Shown: piece by piece, positions 38,175-48,693 of the stretch
How the letters are laid out: every line of letters starts with the position of its first letter
Numbering within the stretch: position 1 is the stretch's first letter
Assembly: GCF_963576675.1 (NCBI RefSeq)
Contig: NC_088913.1
Coordinates: forward strand, 92,317,001-92,381,000
DNA from: Euphorbia lathyris
Taxonomy: Eukaryota > Streptophyta > Magnoliopsida > Malpighiales > Euphorbiaceae
Length of the DNA: 64,000 nt
Reading direction: 5' to 3'
Program-made: the position numbers and the translations under genes
The notes under the pieces: model-generated
Databases searched by the model: none
What the model was told of the DNA's origin: nothing
Seen by the model: only the letters and a program-made list of their open reading frames with translations

Positions 38175-39860
38175 TGATGCGGATTCCGGAGAATCCTCAC
38201 TAAGGGATAAGTGTACCCCGTCGTTATCAAGTAATAAATTTCTGGTTTAAGTCCAGGTTATCGTCCACAGGATTTATTTCTGCAAGTATCAAGCTACTCG
38301 ATCTCGGATGTTATCTAGGCTTAGGGGGTTTGAGTTTGGTTTGTTTAATTAATCTACTCCTAGGTTGAATTATGCTAATCCTAGCTAAGTTATCTAATTC
38401 TAACTAAGTTATCTAATTCTAGCTGAGTTATCTAATTCTAACTAAATTATATAAGTTATTCTACGCCTAACTAAGTTACTCTACCCCCAATTGATCTTTT
38501 ACCAAAGCAATTAACTGAATGAACATGAAGGAATACGATGATAACAATGATAGAATGTTTAAGCAATTGAATTGAAACTAAGTCGCTTGTGTCCAAGGCG
38601 ATTAACCCGACCTATCCTCCTAAAGTCCCTAGTTCGTGATTCCCTTGTAAGGCCGAAACTAGCTCTAAGGCTCAGTAATTTGGGCTTAATATTCTATAGG
38701 GTCGTCAATCCTATAGGCACTGACTAGGTCAGATTCAGCTCGCAATATGTGCCAACCTAATTTTGGGATTATCGAATGAGTTAAACCAATCAGACAAAGC
38801 GTAAGACAAAGATTAAAACATCAAAACAATTGAATGAACAAAAACTATATTATATATCAAAGATGAATGTATTGTCACGAAGTTACAATAAACCTAGAAT
38901 TCATAGCATGTATCAGAGGCTAGACAGAATATAAAAGAAGAAAAATCCCTTTCAGGGAACCTGTCTACCAATGCAGGCGTCTTTCTAGGATTTAAGGATG
39001 GAGCTTGAGTAATCCTCGGTGAACGGAGCTTCGAAGGTATCTTCAATGGAGGTTTGAAGGATATGGAGGAGGTGGAGAGGATTTCTCAAGGTGGAAGCTA
39101 AGCTAATTACAAAAGTAAAAGATATCTAAATTACAATGGAAAAATCCTATTTATAGACGCATCTCGGGCCTCGTTTTGACCTATTTTCGTGTCCTTGTTG
39201 GTGTAGGAAGACGTGGGGCCGAACGTGGCTTCGTGGGGGTGGAATTGGTCTTTTTGACCAATTCCCGCAGGGCTGCTCGCCGAGCAGGGAAGGCTGCTCG
39301 GCGAGCAGGGCTGCTCGCGCCGAGCAGGCGCCTGGTGGCCTGCTCGGCGAGCAGGCTCCTGCTCGGTGAGCAGGCCTCTGGCGGCCTGCTCGGCGAGCAG
39401 GCCTCCAGAGGCCTGCTCGGCGAGCAGAAATGGCCCGTGGGGCCCTGCTCGCCGAGCGTTTTCGCCCGAAGCGCGCTCGATCCAAGCTCGATGAGTTCCG
39501 CGACCTTTTTCGTCCGACTTCACACCTGCACATGCATAAAAACTCCGGAAAACATTAGTCTAAAAGCCAAATTGACCCGTCAATCGCTTATTTTGAGCAA
39601 ACGCTTCGTTTGGTGCGACTTTTGACGGACCAATTAGCTTCAAAAGATAACGGAATTCTAATACGCATGCTATTTCGACCGTATTTGCCTAAATTGATTA
39701 CAAAACGAGCCTAAACGACGAAAAGTAAATAGAATGTTCTCAATTCCTAACTAACTCACACAAAAGCATTTAAATGCGAGAATTGCTCGCTTATTAACCA
39801 AATAACTCTAAAAACCGTCCTAAAACCGTACCCAAAGATAGGGGTTTTTGACCCCTATCA
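38175..39860 (-). repeat. 3' LTR of E1, 1.69 kb
   Basis: On the - strand it starts TGATAGGGGTC at 39860 and ends AATCCGCATCA at 38175. It is about 100 bp longer than the E1 5' LTR, mainly through extra GCTCGGCGAGCAGG-type units at about 39275-39470. Confidence 0.88.
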
Positions 39861-41590
39861 AACCTCCTCGCACTTAAAACTTTACTTGTCCCCAAGTAAA
39901 CTAAAAAACTAAACCCGCCATCACAAGCAAGCTAGAAAACTTCCCAGTTTGACTAGGTGCTTGACACAATTTCGAGTATCTGTAATTACATGCATTCGGA
40001 AATACAAAGTAGAGACACGATATCCAAAAGCCGCATTTCAATTACAATAGGTCATAGTTTTAAGCAAAAAGGACACATGTTCAATTAAACGAGCTTGAGG
40101 GGATCGCTAAGTAAAACACCTCACCATAGGTAGTTCACTCATTCACACAATTTTTGGTGGCTAAGGTGTTTACTCTCGGCTTATGTTCTTGCTTAGGATT
40201 ACGTTGATTTTACACATTCATCCGAGTTCCTCTACTATGCTATATGACTCCGATGATATCAAAAACAGCCTCTAATTGGGGTTGTAATATGGTTAGAGGG
40301 TTAAAGGTACAACAAAGGTTAAATGTTCTAGCGCTACAAAAACAAAGTTTAAATGGCTTTAGCAAATATGAAGTGACTGAGCTTTTTATTCATCCCTTAT
40401 TATTTTCGTTTTGGGGTGTTTTCTTTGAGACGTTTTTGATTTTTCTAAAAACTGGGGAATGGAGTTCTTCCCTTTTGTTCGTCTCTTTTCTTTTCTTTTT
40501 CTTTTTATGTTTTTCTCTTTCTTTTCCCTTTTTTTTTCTTTTTGGGATAGTGATGCTCATTCACTTTTTAGTCTTTTGGCTTGCTACTGTAATGCCATAA
40601 ACAAAGACAAAGCGCTAGAAGAAAACAAAGGCTCAAGTCGAGCTTTGCAAAAACAAAGGTTAAGCGGCGAACCAAATTGTGGTTCGCAAAAACGGGTTAG
40701 AATGAAAGAAAAATCTACAAACTACAAAAATGTCGGCTCAAAGGGGCTTCCTAGAGTGGATGAAAAAGAAAAACAAGGTAAAGAAAATGGTTAATTCTAA
40801 TGAGGCTGATTCATCGTTTACCATCTAAAATCATTGCATGTAGGTTCAACACAGTATTAGGTGCAAAATCTGTAATCTTCCACAAGTCAAAGCATTCACA
40901 CAAAAATGTCAAGAAAAAGAGCTTTTTGATGTTCGCTCTTAGGCTCAAATTCAGCTCACAATTCTTTGGGTTTCAATTTTGTGTTTACTAGTTTTCCCCA
41001 AACTCAAGTTTAATATCACATGCCTTCAATTCTTAAGTTATCTACCTAAGTAATGATTTTAGCATTTCATCAAAAGTAGGGTCTAAATGCAAACTGTAGC
41101 TCATGCTTTTACAAATATAAGAGTTGTGTCCTACGCCTAAACTAGTTGTCATGCAATTTTAGATTCAGTTCTCAGCCCTCAAAGACAAATAACGAAGTTT
41201 AGATTCGAAGGAGGTTCACGGTTTTAGGTCCTAAACATGAAAAAAAACATAAACAAAACCTAAAAACGCTAAACTAAACTAAACACGACGCAACAAAAAT
41301 TTAAAATTTATACAATTTTTGTAAGTTTGTCTACCCCTCCTCCTCACACTAAAAATATGCAATAAGTTCCAACATTGCATCATAAATCATGAAGTATGAG
41401 TGTAAAAAGTTAGGGTGGAGAAGACAACTTACTAATCGGCCGGGGGGTATGGCCAAGGCATGTTGTAGCGCTCGCAGTAGTCTGCCGCTACGTACTCAAG
41501 ACCCGAAAGCCTTCGGTCCATGTTCTGCTCAAAGTTGGTGAACCGTTGGTCCATCTGCTGAACAGTGTTAAAGGTTCGTAGGTTAAGATC
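39861..41590 (-). other. 3' non-coding region and polypurine tract of E1
   Basis: The polypurine tract on the - strand reads AAGTGCGAGGAGGTT directly before the 3' LTR (about 39875-39861). The region matches the E2 3' region (52780-53783), except that about 0.57 kb (40258-40830), including a long C/T-rich stretch on the + strand at 40436-40556, is absent from E2. No credible ORF; apparent + strand ORFs follow the C/T bias. Confidence 0.7.
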
Positions 41591-42622
41591 TCACATTTCT
41601 GCCATCATAGTGTTGATGGCTTGGAACTGGGCCTCCGTCCCCGGCGCTTGGTGTTCCCTTTGGTCTCCTACTGTCGCAGGTTCTTCTTCCTCGGGTTCCT
41701 TGTCCCTTTGTTGCGGACCCCGTGCTCTTTTTCTTCCCCCTCCGCTGGAACTTGCTCCTCCAGTTGGGTTCCTGTTTAAGACTTCTTGAAAAGTAGATTT
41801 CCCCAAAAACTTGGAGTTAAGCAAAGTAGGGTAAATAGCAATTTCGGGGTTGTCCAAATTTTTAAATTGGCTCTCAAGCAGGTTGGTAACTAAGTGCCCA
41901 AGACCTAGGGAACCACGTTTTCTGCTCGTTTGGCTTGAGAAGCCTTCAAATATGGTCTTAACATTATCCACATGTTTGTGTTTGGCCACGCACCACAGTA
42001 TGAGCAATTCCGTCTTTGAGACTTTATTGCTCTCGTTTTTGCCCAATAAGTTGTGGGCCACAAATTTGTGAACAAGATTGAGAAGTGGGTCTAGGAGAGC
42101 GACTGGGCTAGCAGTCTGGGAGTTAAAGTCTGATATGCCTGTGAGTTGTTCCCAAGCTATATCTTTTGTTATAGGCTTCTCAAAGTCTGAGATCGCCTCT
42201 GGGTGATTATGAACTCCCATTAGGGCTGCTAGTGTGGTAGCATCAAGGCGGTAAGGTTTACCGTTTAGCCTAAAAGAATGCTTCCCACCGCCCAAGGGTA
42301 GCTCCTTTTTCCAAGTGGTCAAGAATTCTATAGTAAAGTTGTGATAAACCGGAGTCTGTGTTGTGGCTAGTCTATACCAGCCGTGGAATTTGAGGATTTC
42401 ATTGAAATCCTTCTTTAAGCCTAGACTCGATAAAAAGGTTTGATCGACAACTACGTGTGTAGCAAGGTCTTGCTTGGAAAACCTATCGTACAAAATTCCC
42501 TCACGTTCATCAATAAGACCAAAGGGTGGATCATACTTAGCTTGGAGGCTTTCGTCGAACTCGACCTCAGATTCGGCTTCGTTCTCGACGACGATCTTAG
42601 CTTTGCCTTTCCGACCCATATT
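41591..42622 (-). CDS. Env-position ORF of E1 (Athila-type ORF / putative plant transposon protein)
   Basis: I chose the ATG at about 42622 (MGRKGKAKIVVE); the open frame extends up to 42709. The product is about 340 residues and ends with AQFQAINTMMAEM. Motifs: FHGWYRLATTQTPVYHNFTI, EFLTTWKKELPLGGGKHSFR, LNGKPYRLDATTLAALMGV. This pattern (W/F..., Y..., EF, then G..., LA.LLG) is shared with the N-terminal domain of the Sirevirus env-position ORF. The C-terminus is Gly/Ser then Glu-rich. No signal peptide or membrane segment is seen, so the env label rests on position only. The frame is unbroken, in contrast to most genes in the nest. Confidence 0.7.
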   Translation of the reverse strand, partial: NMGRKGKAKIVVENEAESEVEFDESLQAKYDPPFGLIDEREGILYDRFSKQDLATHVVVDQTFLSSLGLKKDFNEILKFHGWYRLATTQTPVYHNFTIEFLTTWKKELPLGGGKHSFRLNGKPYRLDATTLAALMGVHNHPEAISDFEKPITKDIAWEQLTGISDFNSQTASPVALLDPLLNLVHKFVAHNLLGKNESNKVSKTELLILWCVAKHKHVDNVKTIFEGFSSQTSRKRGSLGLGHLVTNLLESQFKNLDNPEIAIYPTLLNSKFLGKSTFQEVLNRNPTGGASSSGGGRKRARGPQQRDKEPEEEEPATVGDQREHQAPGTEAQFQAINTMMAEM

Positions 42623-42709
42623 TCCTGAGGAATAGACCAAAAATGGAAGAGTTAGAAAATATTTACAAGTTTCAACATAAACCCCCAATAAACCATTCAT
42701 AGGCAACAA

Positions 42710-43560
42710 TCATAGCTTTAGGCACTTAGGGACTAAACCATAAGTATTTGGTCCCTAAGTCTTTTACCCGAAATTCACAAAATTCATGCAAAATTGAAGA
42801 TACCCAATGACTAAAACATAAAAAGAATGCAATTCACAACTCTATTGACAAGTTTCTAACTATGATTTGAATAGTTGAACTTTGAGCTAAAATGGGGATT
42901 TTGCCCAAATTGAGCAATTTCTCCAAATATTCACAAATTGAGAATAGAAATCACACCCAAACTATAGATTAATCATTATGTTAACATAAATTGCAAGGAA
43001 ATTAAGAGTTTAAAAGCAAACAAGACATTAATTTGAGAAAAAGAAAAAAAAAAACCAAAACTTAGGTTTTTCTCAAACCTCAAAAATTATCACCCTAAGC
43101 TAAAATCTAAGCCTATGAACATGTTAGAAATCAAAAATAGGTAAAGATTCATACCTTATATCTTGAATTCGGGTTAGAATGAAGAATTTGGGGGGTTAGG
43201 TTTTGAAGAAGCAAAAGAGGAAGGAGAAGGGAAGAATGAAAGAATATGATAAAAAGAAAGAAGAGAGAAGGAAAGAAGAAGGTGGGGAAGGGGATGATGA
43301 GTCACCCCCCCTTTTTCTTTTCTTATTCTTTTCTTTATTTTTTTTTCTTCTTTCTTTCTCTTTTTTTTTTTTTTTTTTATAATAGAGTGCGGGGGAACAA
43401 AGTTTGACAGTATAAATAAACAAACGAGATCAAAATTCAATTAACCAAAATAATAAAAGGAAATAGGAGCAAAATAAAAACAAAAAGAAAAGAAAATGCA
43501 GAATCAAATTGTTCAAACTTTGGATTAAAAACCGAGGAGAACCCGATTTCTCCCCCTTAC
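42710..43560 (-). other. E1 spacer where pol is expected, with a polypurine/polypyrimidine hairpin
   Basis: No ORF of pol is present. On the + strand 43200-43300 is almost all A/G and 43310-43378 almost all C/T, so the strand can fold back or form triplex DNA. Apparent ORFs here are compositional. Confidence 0.6.
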
Positions 43561-44989
43561 TCAATCCTTTCTCAGGATCTTTGGATTCTTCTCCGTTGTG
43601 CTCGAGAGAGAACCCTGTGGCCTTTCCTGCCTGTCCCTATTAATCTGAGCCACCTGATTGCTCAAGTCCTTGCAGAAGGCTTCATTGTTGGCAAGCCTAG
43701 CTGAGATCTCCTTCAGAAGAGTGATCACTTCGTCAGATTCCTTAGGATGTTGCACTGGCCCTTGATTTTGCTGTTGGTATGGGGGCATGCCAAGCCCCTG
43801 CTCTCTATGCTCTTGAACAAATCCGCTAGGAGGTCGGAGCACATTCTGATTTGAATTCCCGTAAGAGAGGTTCGGGTGCTGAGGCCTCCTGTAGTTGCCA
43901 TTGTTGTTGTAGGAGTTGTAGTTGTTGGGGTTACCGTTGTTGTAGTTCTGATTGTATCTCGGCTGCCCCCCAATGTAATTGACCATCTCCACCGAAAGGG
44001 CTACCTGCTTGACAATCCTTTCCATTGTGGTCGCCGCCACAGTGCACGCAGGTGGGAGGTCGGCTAAGCGTAGCCAACAGTACATCCATCTTCCTACTCA
44101 AATCTGCAACAGCTGGATTTTGTTCCTGTTCTTCCACAGCAAATACCCGCTGCCTAGTGGGGCCGGCGAGCTTCTGTTCTTGCCACTGCACACTCTTTCT
44201 GGCCAGCTCATTAATCATGTCATATGCCTCTGCTGCTGTCTTTCTAAACAAATCTCCACCCGCTGCGGAGTCGACAATGGCTCTGTTTGTGGTTGTCAGT
44301 CCGTGATAGAAGACGCTCACTAACTGATGCTTGGGTATGTCATGATGAGGGCACATGCGCAGCATTTTCCTGAATCGAGTCCAAGATGTGTGGAGTGCCT
44401 CATGCTCGGGTTGGTGGAAGGATGTGATCTCACCCCTGAGCATTGCTGTCTTCGAGGGAGGGAAGTAGTAGGACAAGAATTCCTTCTCCAACCCTGCCCA
44501 TGTTGTGATTGAACCTGGCTCTAGTGTTCTCAGCCATTCCAAAGCTTGCCCCGTCAGAGAGAATGGGAACAGTTTCAGTCTAGCAGCATCTTGGGGGACC
44601 CCATTGGTCCTTACAGTGTCTGTGCACATTAGGAAGCGATCCAGATGATCATTCGGGCTCTCGTGTGCTTCTCCTCCAAAGAGTCCGGTCTGTTGGATCA
44701 AGTGAATTATACCAGACTTGATTTCGTATGTGTTTGCCGGAATGTTTGGAGCAGCAATTCCTGACAGATGCTGATGTCGGTGGGGTGCCAGGATCTCACT
44801 CATCAGACGAGTGTCGCTCTCTGGTCCGGTGTTCTCATTGTTCCGTTCATTGTCAGTCATCTTGATGGGCTCGATAGGCTCGATGATCTCGTCTTGCTTC
44901 AGCTTTCCGATCTGTTTGCTCCTGCGAAGAGTACGTTCAAGTTCAGGGTTAAGAGGGACAACCGGTATTTTCGCTGATCTCGTAGGCAT
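43561..44989 (-). pseudogene. gag of E1, capsid intact, one frameshift
   Basis: The ATG at 44989 gives MPTRSAKIPVVPLNPELE, typical of Athila gag. The capsid domain has GGEAHESPNDHLDRFLMC, LFPFSLTGQALEWLRTL, EFLSYYFPPSKTAMLRGEI and FHQPEHEALHTSWTRFRKML. The zinc-like motif CVHCGGDHNGKDC follows near 44060-44020. The frame shifts just after it; the remainder reads Asn/Gln-rich (QNYNNGNPNNYNSYNNN) and ends at 43561 with helix-like LLKEISARLANNEAFCKDLS. The shift comes after the capsid and zinc parts, so a shortened Gag of about 350 residues could still be made. Confidence 0.83.
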
Positions 44990-45346
44990 ACGCTGAGAAA
45001 AGATAAGTACAGAAATAAATGAAAGCTGAAGGGAAATCTTACAAATCATACAGGTTTGTACAAGTATAAGAATGGTATAGGTAAACATATACAGACACGT
45101 ATAGGTGAAGTTGATAGCTACATGTTCGTACAAACGAATACACACAAGCGTAAGTATAAACAAGGATGGTTATCATAAATGAGTATATATAAATAAGTGT
45201 ATATAAACAAGTATAAACGGTATAGATACGTAGTAAAAAGAATCATGATCATAAACAAGTATATATGATATTAACAAGGAAAGTATTCACAAAGAATGCC
45301 TAAACTAACAAGTCGACCTTTGGTTCGATATTGCAGAAGAAATAAA

Positions 45347-45437
45347 TCCCCGGCAACGGCGCCAAAAACTTGATTATTGGCGGTTGTCGGGTATTTATAG
45401 AATTAATCTACTATCCCCGGCAACGGCGCCAAAAACT
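45347..45437 (-). other. Primer binding site of E1, present twice
   Basis: TGGCGCCGTTGCCGGGG (- strand) lies directly after the LTR end (45437-45414) and again about 67 bp further in (45370-45347). The spacer between includes TATTTATAG. Athila-type elements use this PBS. E2 has a single copy. Confidence 0.8.
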
Positions 45438-47020
45438 TGATGCGGATTCCGGAGAATCTTCACTAAGGGATAAGTGTACCCCGTCGTTATCAAGTAATAA
45501 ATTTCTGGTTTAAGTCCAGGTTATCGTCCACAGGATTTATTTCTGCAAGTATCAAGCTACTCGATCTCGGATGTTATCTAGGCTTAGGGGGTTTGAGTTT
45601 GGTTTGTTTAATTAATCTACTCCTAGGTTGAATTATGCTAATCCTAGCTAAGTTATCTAATTCTAACTAAGTTATCTAATTCTAGCTGAGTTATCTAATT
45701 CTAACTAAATTATCTAAGTTATTCTACGCCTAACTAAGTTACTCTACCCCTAATTGATCTTTTACCAAAGCAATTAACTGAATGAACATGAAGGAATACG
45801 ATGATAACAATGATAGAATGTTTAAGCAATTGAATTGAAACTAAGTCGCTTGTGTCCAAGGCGATTAACCCGACCTATCCTCCTAAAGTCCCTAGTTCGT
45901 GATTCCCTTGTAAGGCCGAAACTAGCTCTAAGGCTCAGTAATTTGGGCTTAATCTTCTATAGGGTCGTCAATCCTATAGGCACTGACTAGGTCAGATTCA
46001 GCTCGCAATATGTGCCAACCTAATTTTGGGATTATCGAATGAGTTAAACCAATCAGACAAAGCGTGAGACAAAGATTAAAACATCAAAACAATTGAATGA
46101 ACAAAAACTATATTATATATCAAAGATGAATGTATTGTCACGAAGTTACAATAAACCTAGAATTCATAGCATGTATCAGAGGCTAGACAGAATATAAAAG
46201 AAGAAAAATCCCTTTCAGGGAACCTGTCTACCAATGCAGGCGTCTTTCTAGGATTTAAGGATGGAGCTTGAGTAATCCTCGGTGAACGGAGCTTCGAAGG
46301 TATCTTCAATGGAGGTTTGAAGGATATGGAGGAGGTGGAGAGGATTTCTCAAGGTGGAAGCTAAGCTAATTACAAAAGTAAAAGATATCTAAATTACAAT
46401 GGAAAAATCCTATTTATAGACGCATCTCGGGCCTCGTTTTGACCTATTTTCGTGTCCTTATTGGTGTAGGAAGACGTGGGGCCGAACGTGGCTTCGTGGG
46501 GGTGGAATTGGTCTTTTTGACCAATTCCCGCAGGGCTGCTCGCCGAGCAGGGAAGGCTGCTCGCCGAGCAGGCCTCCAGAGGCCTGCTCGCCGAGCAGAA
46601 ATGGCCCGTGGGGCCCTGCTCGCCGAGCGTTTTTGCCCGAAGCGCTCTCGATGAGTTCCGCGACCTTTTTCGTCCGACTTCACACCTGCACATGCATAAA
46701 AACTCCGGAAAACATTAGTCCAAAAGCCAAATTGATCCGTCAATCGCTTATTTTGAGCAAACGCTTCATTTGGTGCGACTTTTGACGGACCAATTAGCTT
46801 CAAAAGATAACGGAATTCTAATACGCATGCTATTTCGGCTGTATTTGCCTAAATTGATTACAAAACGAGCCTAAATGACGAAAAGTAAATAGAATGTTCT
46901 CAATTCCTAACTAACTCACACAAAAGCATTTAAATGCGAGAATTACTCGCTTATTAGCCAAATAACTCTAAAAACCGTCCTAAAACCGTACCCAAAGATA
47001 TGGGTTTTTGACCCCTATCA
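45438..47020 (-). repeat. 5' LTR of E1, 1.58 kb
   Basis: On the - strand it runs from TGATAGGGGTC-like sequence at 47020 (with one change, ATATGGG on the + strand) to CCGCATCA at 45438. A TATA box (TATAAATA) lies at 46418-46411. The palindromic array is short (46535-46630). Confidence 0.88.
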
Positions 47021-47025
47021 CTCGC

Positions 47026-48113
47026 CCTGCTTGGCGAGCAACCCTGCGGGAATTGGTCAAAAAGACCAATTCCGCCCCCACGAAGCCACGTTTGACCCCA
47101 CGTCTTCCTACACCAACAAGGACACGAAAATAGGTCAAAACGAGGCCCGAGCCGCGTCTATAAATAGGATTTTTCCATTGTAATTCAATATCTTTCGTTT
47201 TTGTAAATTATTTTAGCTTTCCCCTTGTAATTCCTCTCCATCTTCTCCATATCTTCTTCAACCTCCATTGAAGCTCCTTCAAAGTTCTTCCTCGAGGAAT
47301 TATCAAGGTCCGTCCTTAAGATTAAGTCGCCGGCTGCAGAGTAAATAGGTTCCCTGAAAGGGATTTTTGTATCTCCTTTTATCTTTCCTTGTTTGTACTC
47401 TTTGATACAGTTGCCGAACTTGACTTATTGTATCTTGTGACAATTATCTTCGCCTTTAATAATAATTTAGCTCTTGTTTTGTTCTATGATTATTTGTTTA
47501 ATCTCTGTCTTACGCTTTATTCAATTGGTTTAACTCATTCAAAAGCCCCAAAATCTAGTAGGCACATATTGCGAGCTGAATCTGACCTAGTCAGAGCCTA
47601 GGAGATTGACGACCTCTTAGTTGATTAAGCGCCAATTTACTGAGCCTTAGACCTAGTTTCGGCCTTAAGAATCACGCGCTAGGAACCTCAGGAGGGTAAG
47701 TAGGGTTAATCGCCTTGAATACAAGTGACTCAGATTAGGTTTTTATTCAATAGACTTGATAATCTATCTTCATTATTATCGTTCATACCATGTTCCTTCG
47801 AATAATTGCATTAGTGAAAGATCAATTAGGGGTAGAGTAACTTAGTTAGGCGTAGAATAACTTAGCTAGAATTAGATAACCTAGATAGAATTAGATAACT
47901 TAGCTAGGATTAGTATAATTCAACCTAGGAGTAGATTAACTTAAACAAACCAACTCAAAACCCCCTAAGCCTAGATAACATTCGAGATCGAGTAGCTCGG
48001 TACTTGCAGAAATAAATCCTGTGGACGATAACCTGGACTTAAACCAGAAATTTATTACTTGATAACGACGGGGTACACTTATCCCTTAGTGAGGTTTCGC
48101 GGAAACCGCATCA
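47026..48113 (+). repeat. 5' LTR of E2, second part (U3 end, R, U5)
   Basis: It continues the E2 LTR after the E1 insertion and its CTCGC duplication (47021-47025). A TATA box (TATAAATA) is at 47159-47166. It ends GGAAACCGCATCA at 48113, directly followed by the primer site. Confidence 0.9.
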
Positions 48114-48312
48114 AGTTTTTGGCGCCGTTGCCGGGGATTTATTTCTTCTGCAATATCGAAGCAAAGGTCGACTTGTTAGTTTAGGCATTCTTTGTGAATA
48201 TATCCTTTGTTAATATCATTTATACTTGTTTATATATATTCTTGTTTATAGTAACTATACTTATTGATTACTTAACATTACTTGTACTTACAAAATCGTT
48301 CTTCCAGCAACT
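48114..48312 (+). other. Primer binding site and leader of E2
   Basis: TGGCGCCGTTGCCGGGG follows the LTR by a few bases (about 48119-48136). The leader up to the gag remnant is only about 175 bp and AT-rich, with no ORF. Confidence 0.8.
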
Positions 48313-48693
48313 ATGGATAACAGAGCGTCAAATCCGTCCATGAACGATCTTAACACAAAAATGGATTTCCTTGTGGCTTCATACAACCATAATGACCAAC
48401 CAAGGACTCCATTTTGCGAGAGATGCGACCAAAATCACCCCGGTATGGTATGCCACATCAACTATTACGTACCTAGAGGTGAGAATGTAAGTTATTTGGG
48501 TAATCATCAAAGGTATAATTCTGAACCCTCAACTTACAACTACTACGATCAGGAGCATACACGATATCCACCGATGCCCTACATGGCACCCGTGGATACC
48601 CTTCCATGTCCCCATTCTAACTCTGACTTTTATGGCAGGCAAACAGAGTAGTCAGGAGGAATAATAACCCTCTTAAGAGATATATCCGTCCGA
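48313..48693 (+). pseudogene. gag remnant of E2 (zinc-motif part only)
   Basis: The ATG at 48313 opens MDNRASNPSMNDLNTKMDF, aligning with the part of E1 gag just before its zinc motif (DLSRKMDVLLA). CERCDQNHPGMVC follows. The whole capsid domain is missing. A TAG at 48649-48651 ends the open stretch; the same frame continues through [12 protein letters not shown] into pol, as in gag of E1 (EISARLANNEA). Confidence 0.78.

Larger units (their letters stand above)
38175..47020 (-). mobile_element. Athila-like Ty3/Gypsy element 'E1' with gag and env-position ORF but no pol
   Basis: On the - strand: 5' LTR (47020 to 45438), primer site, gag (44989 to 43561), low-complexity spacer, env-position ORF (42622 to 41591), 3' non-coding region, polypurine tract, 3' LTR (39860 to 38175). 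CTCGC flanks both ends (38170-38174, 47021-47025). The entire pol is absent: only about 0.9 kb separates the gag end from the env-position ORF. LTRs are about 1% different by eye apart from a length difference in a palindromic array. It is inserted antiparallel in the E2 5' LTR. Confidence 0.9.

Noticed and set aside
39275..39470. Possible CRISPR-like array
   Set aside because: Units are palindromic and contiguous without unique spacers of constant length, lie in an LTR, and the genome is a plant.
39131..39625. ORFs of 128-149 codons with repeated RRAG/ARRA runs on both strands
   Set aside because: Produced by the palindromic CGGCGAGCAGG units of the E1 LTR. The same false ORFs occur at the other LTR copies.
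40244..40794. Two + strand ORFs of over 110 codons with Phe/Leu-rich stretches
   Set aside because: They come from the C/T-rich tract in the E1 3' region, antisense to the element, with no family resemblance.
43174..43440. Lys- and Ser/Phe-rich ORFs
   Set aside because: Translation of the polypurine/polypyrimidine tract.
48116..48137. Possible tRNA gene fragment
   Set aside because: It is the primer binding site of E2, complementary to a tRNA 3' end; no cloverleaf surrounds it.
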